Shown: positions 25,272-32,138 of the stretch, piece after piece
How positions within the stretch are numbered: the stretch's first letter is position 1
Layout: every line of letters starts with the position of its first letter
Source of the DNA: Marinifilum breve
Lineage (GTDB): Bacteria; Bacteroidota; Bacteroidia; Bacteroidales; Marinifilaceae
DNA: 64,000 bases
Direction: 5' to 3'
NCBI RefSeq assembly: GCF_003202155.1
Contig: NZ_QFLI01000005.1
Span: 248,001-312,000, forward strand
Program-made: the position numbers and the translations under genes
The notes under the pieces: model-generated
What the model saw: only the letters and a program-made list of their open reading frames with translations
What the model was told of the DNA's origin: nothing
Database searches by the model: none

Positions 25272-26645
25272 ATGGAATATTTATACATAGGAATCGGAAT
25301 TCTGAAAGGCTTCATTATTGGCTGGCTGGTGATGAGAAAAAAGATCACTCAACAAGCTACTTTGAATCGTGAGGAGTTATTGAAGCAAGAAAACGCTTTC
25401 ATTAAAGAAAAATCAGATTTATCGCACCAATTATCCATATTGGAAGAGCGTGCAAATAACATAAAACGCGAAAAAGATGAAACCGCTAATTTACTGGGCG
25501 AAGAAAGGGAGAAAAACGAAAGACTAACCCGTTCGGTATCTATTTCGGCCACCGAAAGAAAGAATTTGGAAGAGCGTTTGGAAAACCAAAAGCAAGAATT
25601 GGAAGAATTACAAAAGAAATTCACTACCGAATTCGAGAATATCGCCTCTAAAATCCTGAAGGAAAACACGAAAGAGTTTACCACATCCAACCAAAAGAAT
25701 ATGGATGATATTCTTGGGCCGATTAAGGAAAAGCTGACATCATTCGAAAAGAAGGTTGAAGAAACCTACGATAAGGAATTACGCGATAAAATTAGCCTGA
25801 AAGAGGAGGTAAAAAAGCTCTACGACCTAAATGCAAAGATTAGTGATGAAGCCAATAACCTAACAAAAGCCCTAAAAGGTGATGTGAAGAAACAAGGCAA
25901 CTGGGGCGAGGTTGTATTGGAAAGAATACTAGAACGTTCGGGACTATCGAAAGGTGAAGAATACGAACGCGAAGTAGTAACTCAGAATATCGAAGGACAA
26001 ACCATTCGTCCTGATGTGATCATCCGTTTGCCGGAAGAGAAGCATGTAATTGTTGATTCGAAGGTTTCGCTAGTAGCTTACGAGCGATTTGTAAATTCAA
26101 ATGGCGAGGAAGACAAAGATAAATACCTGAAAGATCATATCACCTCCATGAAAGCGCATGTGAAGGAATTAGCCGATAAACATTATCAAAGTTCAGAGGC
26201 TTTAAACTCTCCCGATTTTGTATTGATGTTCGTGCCAATCGAATCATCATTTGCCATGGCGGTGCAAGCCGATCAGGAATTGTTCAGCTATGCATGGGAA
26301 AGCAAAATTGTAATTGTGAGCCCTTCTACCCTATTGGCTACTTTGCGTACCATTGCCTCAATCTGGAAACAGGAGCACCAAAACCGAAATGTATTGGAAA
26401 TTGCCCGCCAAGGCGGAGCACTTTACGACAAGTTTGTAGGTTTTGTTGATGATATGATCAGCCTGGGCAGACAAATGGATACGGCAAAGAAAACCTACGC
26501 TACCTCGATGAACAAACTAACCGAGGGTCGTGGTAACCTGGTTCGAAGTGCAGAAAAAATTAGAGAGCTGGGTGCTAAGGTGAAGAAAAAACTACCACAA
26601 GCCTTAATCGATAGAATGGATGATGCGCCTACATTGAAAGAGTAA
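25272..26645 (+). CDS. rmuC: DNA recombination protein RmuC
   Basis: RmuC proteins combine a membrane anchor, a coiled coil and a nuclease-like domain and limit recombination at inverted repeats; the biochemical action is not settled. The 457-aa protein has an N-terminal membrane segment (YLYIGIGILKGFIIGWLV), a coiled coil over residues about 25-140, and the RmuC core (KKQGNWGEVVLERILERSGL, RPDVIIRLPEEKHVIVDSKVSL, FVPIESSFAMA). The ATG at 25272 was chosen because the longer frame from 25221 begins inside an inverted repeat. A terminator follows at 26707. Confidence 0.92.
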   Translation: MEYLYIGIGILKGFIIGWLVMRKKITQQATLNREELLKQENAFIKEKSDLSHQLSILEERANNIKREKDETANLLGEEREKNERLTRSVSISATERKNLEERLENQKQELEELQKKFTTEFENIASKILKENTKEFTTSNQKNMDDILGPIKEKLTSFEKKVEETYDKELRDKISLKEEVKKLYDLNAKISDEANNLTKALKGDVKKQGNWGEVVLERILERSGLSKGEEYEREVVTQNIEGQTIRPDVIIRLPEEKHVIVDSKVSLVAYERFVNSNGEEDKDKYLKDHITSMKAHVKELADKHYQSSEALNSPDFVLMFVPIESSFAMAVQADQELFSYAWESKIVIVSPSTLLATLRTIASIWKQEHQNRNVLEIARQGGALYDKFVGFVDDMISLGRQMDTAKKTYATSMNKLTEGRGNLVRSAEKIRELGAKVKKKLPQALIDRMDDAPTLKE

Positions 26646-26706
26646 TTTCGGTTTCTCGCAAAGAGCGCGAAGATTCTTATTTAATAAGAACGCAAAGATG
26701 ATATAG

Positions 26707-26733
26707 AGCCACGATTTTTCGTGGCTTTTTTTG
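26707..26733 (+). terminator. terminator after rmuC
   Basis: AGCCACGA (26707-26714) pairs with TCGTGGCT (26719-26726), followed by a run of T. Confidence 0.85.
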
Positions 26734-26754
26734 TTGTGGGATTCTTTGCAGAGA

Positions 26755-26768
26755 CGGCATAAATGCCG
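26755..26768. repeat. diverged AGACGGCAT palindrome
   Basis: CGGCATAAATGCCG sits in a GCAGAGACGG context like the other AGAGACGC palindromes in this window. Confidence 0.5.
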
Positions 26769-26800
26769 CCTGTACGATTATGAAATTGTCATTGGATCTT

Positions 26801-26820
26801 GGAAGGCCTATATCTGTTGG
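26801..26820 (+). repeat. leader-like direct repeat, copy 1
   Basis: GGAAGGCCTATATCTGTTGG directly precedes array A. A near copy at 27034-27054 directly precedes array B, so each array has the same kind of head sequence. Confidence 0.7.
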
Positions 26821-26828
26821 TCTATCTC

Positions 26829-27030
26829 CTAACTGGAGTGTAGTTTTGCTAACTGGAGGGTGACGAGTCTAACAGGAACTCCTATTTAACTAACTGGAGC
26901 ATAAATTCATCTAACTGAAGGGTGTTTTATCTAACAGAAGCATAAAATCATCTAACTGAAGGGGGATTTTCTGCAACAGAAGCTATTTATGCCTAACTGG
27001 TGTTTGGAACTGATAACTGGCATTAAAATC
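26829..27030. repeat. array A: ten CTAACTGGAG words every 20-21 bp
   Basis: The core AACTGG/AACAGA begins at 26831, 26851, 26871, 26892, 26913, 26933, 26954, 26975, 26995 and 27015. Spacings are 20, 20, 21, 21, 20, 21, 21, 20 and 20. The word is roughly CTAACtGgAG and the 10-11 bases between words vary freely. Confidence 0.88.
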
Positions 27031-27033
27031 TTC

Positions 27034-27054
27034 TGAAAGGTCTATATCTGCTGG
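27034..27054 (+). repeat. leader-like direct repeat, copy 2
   Basis: TGAAAGGTCTATATCTGCTGG at the head of array B matches the head of array A at 26801-26820 with few changes. Confidence 0.7.
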
Positions 27055-27062
27055 CTTGTTTT

Positions 27063-27237
27063 TAATCAGGAGGGTATATTTAGGTATCAGGAGGCTGTTG
27101 TAGCCTATCAGGCGCGTGTTTTATCAATCAGGAGACTTGATTTGGGTATCAGAAGCATGAATTCTTTAATCAGGAGACTCATTTTGTAATCAGGAGAATG
27201 TTGTAAGTAATCTGGAGTATAAAGTTTGGCTACTGAT
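27063..27237. repeat. array B: eight to nine TAATCAGGAG words every 20-21 bp
   Basis: The core ATCAGG begins at 27065, 27086, 27107, 27127, 27148, 27169, 27189 and 27210, with a decayed copy near 27231. Spacings are 21, 21, 20, 21, 21, 20 and 21. The word differs from array A but the layout is the same. Confidence 0.88.
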
Positions 27238-27308
27238 TTACAAAATATGTAAAGACATCATTAATGCTGCCTTCTACCACTAATCCATATATTCCTTCTG
27301 GACACCCT

Positions 27309-27384
27309 ACGATAGTTGAACTCTTTTGCGATAGGAATATCAGAATTCGCGATAGGTATATGCATTGGGGCGATAGGGCTTTGT
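27309..27384. repeat. array C: GCGATAGG words every 21 bp
   Basis: GCGATAGG occurs at 27328, 27349 and 27370, exactly 21 bp apart, with a weaker ACGATAG at 27309. It lies between array B and the DUF262 gene and uses a third core word. Confidence 0.75.
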
Positions 27385-27461
27385 TTTGTGGGATGATTTA
27401 GTGATTTTAGTTTATTTACAATAATTCATAGGAAAGTTAGCTACGGTTCATTATGATTTAT

Positions 27462-27469
27462 TAAATTTG
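27462..27469 (+). promoter_or_regulatory. candidate -7 element of the DUF262-HEPN pair
   Basis: TAAATTTG matches TAnnTTTG, 40 bp before the ATG at 27509. No clear -33 TTG is seen. Confidence 0.35.
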
Positions 27470-27508
27470 ATTCATGATTATTTCTAATTAGAATTTAAAT
27501 TACCTAAC

Positions 27509-28738
27509 ATGAGTGATATAAAAGATAACGAAGAGTATCAAGAACAATTATATTTAGACATTGAAAATGTTGGTTCTGAGAATGAGGATGATCTTATTCA
27601 AAATGACTCATATTTTAGCAATGCTGTAATATGGGGAACAGACTGGACTTCTGAAACAATAAACAATCAATTATTAAGAGGTACTATTGATTTATTTCCA
27701 AAGTTTCAACGAAGAGATGCATGGTCCAATAAAGATAAAAGTCGTTTTATAGAATCACTTATTTTAGGATTACCAATTCCACAGATCATCTTAGCCGAAA
27801 AAAAGAATGCTAGAGGAAAATATATTGTTATTGATGGAAAGCAAAGATTATTAACCATACGTAGATTTTTTGCTAGCAGCAAAGATTTTAAACCTTTAAG
27901 ATTATCTGGTCTTGAAATTTTAACAAATTTAAATGGCAAAACTTATGAGAACTTAAAAAACGATCCTCAGTTTGCTGATGAACTCAATCAATTAGAAAAT
28001 CAAAGTATTAGAACTGTAGTAATTAAAAACTGGCAAAATGAATCATTCTTGTATACTGTGTTTCTAAGGTTAAATACTGGTAGTAAACAACTAAGTCCTC
28101 AGGAACTGAGACAAGCTTTGCATCCGGGGGATTTTATTGATTTTGCTGATGATTTTTCTGTTAATAGCGAACCCATCAAAGAGATGCTGAATCTTAATAT
28201 GCCAGATTATAGAATGCGTGATGTTGAGATTGTTATTAGATATTTTTCATTTAAGTACTTTCTAAATGTTTATGATGGGAACCTAAAAAAATCCTTTGAT
28301 TACACTGTAAATGAATTAAATAAAAGTTGGCTAAGTAAAGAAAATGAAATTAAATCATTAGCTAATGAATTCAATGAGGCAATTAGTTTTACAATAGGTC
28401 TATTCGGTAATAAAAAGTATGCTTTTAGTAAATGGAATGGTGATGGATTCCAAGGTAATTTTAACAGAGCAATATTTGATATCATGGTCTATTATTTTAG
28501 TAATCCAGATATAAGAAATGAATCCAAAGAAAAGCAAGGAGTTATAATACAACGTTTTAAAGATTTATGCTCAAACGATATTGAGTTTATGACTTCATTT
28601 GAACACACAACAAAAAGTATTGATAACACTTTTAAAAGGTTAACAACATGGGGAGAAAACCTTGCTGAAATCTTGGATGTAAAAATAGAAATTCCATATA
28701 TAGATGCAGAAAAGGTATATAAAACTAAGTTAGTTTAA
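27509..28738 (+). CDS. DUF262 (ParB-like, GmrSD N-terminal type) protein
   Basis: The 409-aa protein carries a DUF262 domain: FPKFQRRDAWSNKDKSRFIESLILGLPIPQIIL at residues 64-95, IDGKQRLLTIRRFF at 108-121 (the DGQQR-like motif linked to NTP binding or hydrolysis) and FLRLNTGSKQLSPQELRQA near 190. DUF262 proteins include the N-terminal half of the type IV restriction enzyme GmrSD and are frequent in phage-defence loci. The C-terminal HNH half (DUF1524) of GmrSD was not seen here. Base composition is more AT-rich than the neighbours. A HEPN gene follows 2 bp downstream, so the two form a unit. Confidence 0.88.
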   Translation: MSDIKDNEEYQEQLYLDIENVGSENEDDLIQNDSYFSNAVIWGTDWTSETINNQLLRGTIDLFPKFQRRDAWSNKDKSRFIESLILGLPIPQIILAEKKNARGKYIVIDGKQRLLTIRRFFASSKDFKPLRLSGLEILTNLNGKTYENLKNDPQFADELNQLENQSIRTVVIKNWQNESFLYTVFLRLNTGSKQLSPQELRQALHPGDFIDFADDFSVNSEPIKEMLNLNMPDYRMRDVEIVIRYFSFKYFLNVYDGNLKKSFDYTVNELNKSWLSKENEIKSLANEFNEAISFTIGLFGNKKYAFSKWNGDGFQGNFNRAIFDIMVYYFSNPDIRNESKEKQGVIIQRFKDLCSNDIEFMTSFEHTTKSIDNTFKRLTTWGENLAEILDVKIEIPYIDAEKVYKTKLV

Positions 28739-28740
28739 TC

Positions 28741-29343
28741 ATGGCTAATTCACGAAGATATAATCAACTGCAATCCAGAATCATTTTTTTAGAAAACAAC
28801 ATTTTACCCGATGTAAAAATTAATGGTAATTATACAAAAAAAGAATCTGACCTAATTCGTAGTTATGTCCTATTAGTACATGCGGAAATTGAATCTTATT
28901 TTGAAGATATTGCAAAATTAAAAATTCAAAAGGCATTACAAGATTGGCGTTCAGATAGAAAAAAAAGTAACTGCCTACTTGCTGTTATGTCATTCTGTTC
29001 TGAGGAAATTAATTGGGAACGTATAAGTAAAGAGGAAAAATCTAAATTTGATTTCCGTGTTAATAAAACAGTCAGGCATTTTATTGATAAGTTAGATAGT
29101 AATCATGGAATAAAGTCAAAAAACATTTGTAATATTCTACTACCGATAGGAATTGAAATATCTCAATTGGATGATGTTTGGTTAGGAACTATGGATAGCT
29201 TTGGATCAAAAAGAGGATTATTCGCACACTCTGCTATTCAAACTCAAAGTCAGATTGATTTAGTTGTAGAAAAAAATAATATCAATATTAATATTTTACC
29301 AGAAATAGAAATAATTGATGGCTTAATAAAAAATATAAAATAG
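28741..29343 (+). CDS. HEPN-domain protein, probable RNase partner of DUF262
   Basis: The 200-aa protein is all helical. DLIRSYVLLVHAEIESYFEDIAKL (residues 38-60) resembles the first helices of MAE_28990-like HEPN domains, and R158-G-L-F-A-H163 matches the HEPN RNase signature R-x4-6-H. HEPN proteins with this motif cut RNA in toxin-antitoxin and abortive-infection systems. Position 2 bp after the DUF262 gene suggests translational coupling and joint action. It is also AT-rich. The toxic role is inference. Confidence 0.8.
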   Translation: MANSRRYNQLQSRIIFLENNILPDVKINGNYTKKESDLIRSYVLLVHAEIESYFEDIAKLKIQKALQDWRSDRKKSNCLLAVMSFCSEEINWERISKEEKSKFDFRVNKTVRHFIDKLDSNHGIKSKNICNILLPIGIEISQLDDVWLGTMDSFGSKRGLFAHSAIQTQSQIDLVVEKNNININILPEIEIIDGLIKNIK

Positions 29344-29364
29344 TATTTGCTATATCATTTAAAT

Positions 29365-29400
29365 AAAGAAGCTCACCAAATGGTGAGCTTCTTTATTTTT
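29365..29400. terminator. bidirectional terminator between HEPN and PLP-enzyme genes
   Basis: AAAGAAGCTCACCA (29365-29378) pairs perfectly with TGGTGAGCTTCTTT (29381-29394), flanked by A-rich and T-rich runs on either side. Confidence 0.92.
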
Positions 29401-30568
29401 ACAATTCCTCCAATGCATCTCCAATCCACCCCTTCAATTTCTCAATATTCTCAATTCCCACTGACAATCGAATGGTTCCCGGTAGAGGATATTTGGCTCC
29501 CCAAACAGGTTCTACCGGCAGAAGAATGGTATCTACCTCGCCAAGTGTTGGTACTAAAGGAATGTGATCTTCCAAGGCAGCGATGAAGCGATTGCATTTT
29601 TCACGCTTATCTTCATCCGAATCTCCTTTGATGTCGAAAGTGACCATACCGCCGAAGCCTTTGTCGCCAAACAGGGCAAGAGCTTCTTTACGGGTTGGGT
29701 GAGATTCTAAACCTGGATACAAAACCTCCTCAATCATTGGATGATTTTCTAAATATTCAGCTAAAGCCAGAGCATTATCGCAATGTTGCTTAAAACGCAG
29801 ATCAAAACTCTTTAACTGGGATCCCAAACGGTAAGCATCATCAGGACTTAAAAAGTGTCCTGCCCATTTACGGTACTCAATGGCTTCCTTCATTAATTCC
29901 TCATCGTTCCCACAAATTACACCGGCAGTAATGTTACCATGTCCACTCATGTATTTGGTTGCAGAATGAATCACAAGATCTGCTCCATCTACTAATGGTT
30001 TCCACAAATATGGGGTTCCAAAGGTGTTGTCTACAATAATTTTGCAATCGTACTGCTTTGCCAGCTCCATGATTCGCTTTACATCAGCTACAATCAACAT
30101 TGGGTTGGATACCGCTTCGAAATACAGGAATTCTGGTTTGATTTCCTTTAGCATTCTCTCCAATTCCTCAAAATCGTACAAGCCTTCGTTTGCATAGAAT
30201 CGGTGTACATCTAAATTGCGTCGCTTGATTAGAACCGTATCGATAAATGAATTGGTACCTCCGTAAATCTCATGGAAGAACAACCAAGGTCGGGTATCTT
30301 TTCCCTTTTGGAAAACTGATACCGCCACATCGATGGCAGCCATTCCGGTTTCTACCAACAAGGCCCATTTACAGCCTTCCAGCTCCATAATTTGCTGCTC
30401 AACTGCAACGGTAGTTGGGTTTCTGTAACGAGAATAAATGTAATTCTCCGGTTCGTGCGGATGGTCCAATTCGGCCGCGAATGCCTCCTGTGTGGTTTTT
30501 GAATCTTTTAGGTTGAATCCCGCTTCACGATAAAGAGGGGTGTGCGATGCGTTGATGTTTTTTTTCAT
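29399..30568 (-). CDS. Cys/Met metabolism PLP-dependent enzyme (cystathionine synthase/lyase or methionine gamma-lyase type)
   Basis: The 389-aa protein is a fold-type I PLP enzyme. Key parts are YIYSRYRNPTTVAVEQQIMELEG, ETGMAAIDVAV (cofactor phosphate loop), IIVDNTFGTPYLWKPLVDGADLVIHSATKYMSGHGN with the PLP lysine, and RLSVGIENIEKLKGWI at the C-terminus. This family covers cystathionine gamma-synthase, beta- and gamma-lyases, and methionine gamma-lyase; they cannot be told apart here. The start at 30568 is the first to match the family. It lies downstream of the DMSO-reductase-like genes on the same strand, separated by a palindrome, so a link to sulfur metabolism is possible. Confidence 0.88.
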   Translation of the reverse strand: MKKNINASHTPLYREAGFNLKDSKTTQEAFAAELDHPHEPENYIYSRYRNPTTVAVEQQIMELEGCKWALLVETGMAAIDVAVSVFQKGKDTRPWLFFHEIYGGTNSFIDTVLIKRRNLDVHRFYANEGLYDFEELERMLKEIKPEFLYFEAVSNPMLIVADVKRIMELAKQYDCKIIVDNTFGTPYLWKPLVDGADLVIHSATKYMSGHGNITAGVICGNDEELMKEAIEYRKWAGHFLSPDDAYRLGSQLKSFDLRFKQHCDNALALAEYLENHPMIEEVLYPGLESHPTRKEALALFGDKGFGGMVTFDIKGDSDEDKREKCNRFIAALEDHIPLVPTLGEVDTILLPVEPVWGAKYPLPGTIRLSVGIENIEKLKGWIGDALEEL

Positions 30569-30591
30569 GGTATGTGAATGTATGGTCCTGC

Positions 30592-30615
30592 AGAGACGCA
30601 AGGCCTTGCGTCTCT
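30592..30615. repeat. AGAGACGCAAGGCCTTGCGTCTCT palindrome, copy 2
   Basis: A perfect palindrome between the PLP-enzyme gene and the DmsBC fusion gene; same family as the copies at 21788 and 41137. Confidence 0.8.
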
Positions 30616-30620
30616 ATTCC

Positions 30621-31955
30621 TTATTGTTCGTAATTATTAATTCGTAATTTCTTCTCCGGTGTGATCACATCCGATTCATAATAGAATTCTGCCCTATCGA
30701 TGATTTCTCCTATTAATACGATTGCCAAGGAAACCGGAAGAATCAATTCCAATTGCAAGTCTAGTAAAATATAGGGGATCAGTAAACAAAGAATTCTTAG
30801 CAATGATAGTATCGGAAAATAGGCAATGCCTTTATTTTTTAGTGCTCGCTTGCGATAGACGTAAATAATGCCTTTCAGTAAAATGATCATCTCAATGAGA
30901 ATGGATATCTCAGCCATCCATGCAAAGAGCAAAATACCTGTTAGTGATACCATGCCCGAATGCAAGACCAAATTGTCCTTTCTTTGCAGGAGTTTGTAGA
31001 CCATATCTACCGATATTAAACTAAAAATTCCAAAGGTCAAAGCTGCATAGCCAAACATTTCGTTTACTGTAAGCAGTTGTAATCCTGTCAATCCTAAAAA
31101 TCCCGAAAAGGAGAAGATTTCTCTACTCAACCAAGAGCCTTTCAGGTTGAGAATGAATCGCCACATGCGCATTTTCTTGCCAATATGTAATGAGGTTAAT
31201 GCAATGGCTAATACCGATACGATGCCAAAAGGAATCAATTGCATATCTATTGCGCCCATCAAATGAGCTGCCTGCCAACTTACCAATCCTGCTACTGCTA
31301 TGGTAAACAGCACCAAGGTCCATTCCTTGTCCAATGCCACCTTATCCTTTGGTTTGGGCAGCCATTCCTCTATCTTTTTCTCATCTACTTCTACCTGATC
31401 GGTATTCTCCACCTTTGGCGCCTTATTTTCTTCTCTTAGCGGAATCAATTGAATGGATGGTTTGATACCCATATCCACAAAACCGGGTGTTACTCTATCT
31501 TCTTCTTTCAAATCCAAAAGTCCAAAGTCAAGAGCTCCTACCGGACAAGCTTCCACACAGGCAGGACGTTTCCCATCTGAGATTCTATCTACACAGAAAT
31601 TACACTTCTCAACGATCTTGGTAGCCGGATTGAACTTTGGCGCATCGTAGGGACAAGCCCAAGTGCAATAGGTACAGCCAATGCATGCCTCGGCATGATG
31701 AATGATGGCACCCGTTTTTTCATCTCGAGTGTAGGCCAGTGCCGGACAATTCTTCATACAAGGAGCGTCCTCGCAATGGTTACAAGCCAATGAAAAATGA
31801 AAGACAGGCAATCCCGGGTGTTTGATTTTGTTTCCGGTGTTTACCTCTCGCCAGTTTACTCGAAAATCGGTTCCATTTTCTATGCTGCAACCCGCCACGC
31901 AAGCATTACAGCCTACGCATCGGTTGGTATTAAATATGAATGAGTTTTTTTTCAT
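30621..31955 (-). CDS. fused DmsB-like ferredoxin and DmsC-like membrane anchor
   Basis: The 444-aa protein joins two subunits that are usually separate. Residues 1-180 form a four-cluster [4Fe-4S] electron-transfer protein (CVGCNACVAGCSIEN, CNHCEDAPCMKNCP, CIGCTYCTWACPYDAP, CNFCVDRISDGKRPACVEACP). Residues from about 215 contain roughly eight membrane segments like DmsC, the quinol-oxidising anchor. No export signal is present, so the clusters face the cytoplasm with their DmsA-like partner encoded upstream (32139-34172). The last residues (KLRINNYEQ) are encoded by an AT-rich intergenic repeat. It should pass quinol electrons to a cytoplasmic molybdoenzyme. Confidence 0.88.
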   Translation of the reverse strand: MKKNSFIFNTNRCVGCNACVAGCSIENGTDFRVNWREVNTGNKIKHPGLPVFHFSLACNHCEDAPCMKNCPALAYTRDEKTGAIIHHAEACIGCTYCTWACPYDAPKFNPATKIVEKCNFCVDRISDGKRPACVEACPVGALDFGLLDLKEEDRVTPGFVDMGIKPSIQLIPLREENKAPKVENTDQVEVDEKKIEEWLPKPKDKVALDKEWTLVLFTIAVAGLVSWQAAHLMGAIDMQLIPFGIVSVLAIALTSLHIGKKMRMWRFILNLKGSWLSREIFSFSGFLGLTGLQLLTVNEMFGYAALTFGIFSLISVDMVYKLLQRKDNLVLHSGMVSLTGILLFAWMAEISILIEMIILLKGIIYVYRKRALKNKGIAYFPILSLLRILCLLIPYILLDLQLELILPVSLAIVLIGEIIDRAEFYYESDVITPEKKLRINNYEQ

Positions 31956-32138
31956 TTTTTGCTCTTATACTAGTGTAAGGCTCTTCATATTTCGTCGCAT
32001 GTTACACCAACTCTTTTAGGAGCATTGGCAGTTGCGACGATCCATTTACATTCTGTTATCCATGGGCTTCACCCATGGTTATTTGTGTTATATCACTTCG
32101 GGATATTTTAGACCATCCTACTAATTATTAATTAATCA
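31956..32138. repeat. gap between dmsBC fusion and dmsA-like gene with CCATGGG palindrome
   Basis: CCATGGG (32060-32066) and CCCATGG (32072-32078) form a perfect hairpin. The distal end (about 32120-32160) is an AT-rich TTAATTAnTCATTA block that also supplies the end of the dmsA-like gene. Confidence 0.65.

Noticed and set aside
26829-27384. CRISPR array
   Set aside because: The step is 20-21 bp with a fixed word of only 8-10 bp; CRISPR repeats and spacers are each longer than the whole unit, and no cas genes are near.
27509-28738. Complete GmrSD type IV restriction enzyme
   Set aside because: Only the DUF262 half is present; the HNH-type DUF1524 half is missing and the partner is a HEPN protein.
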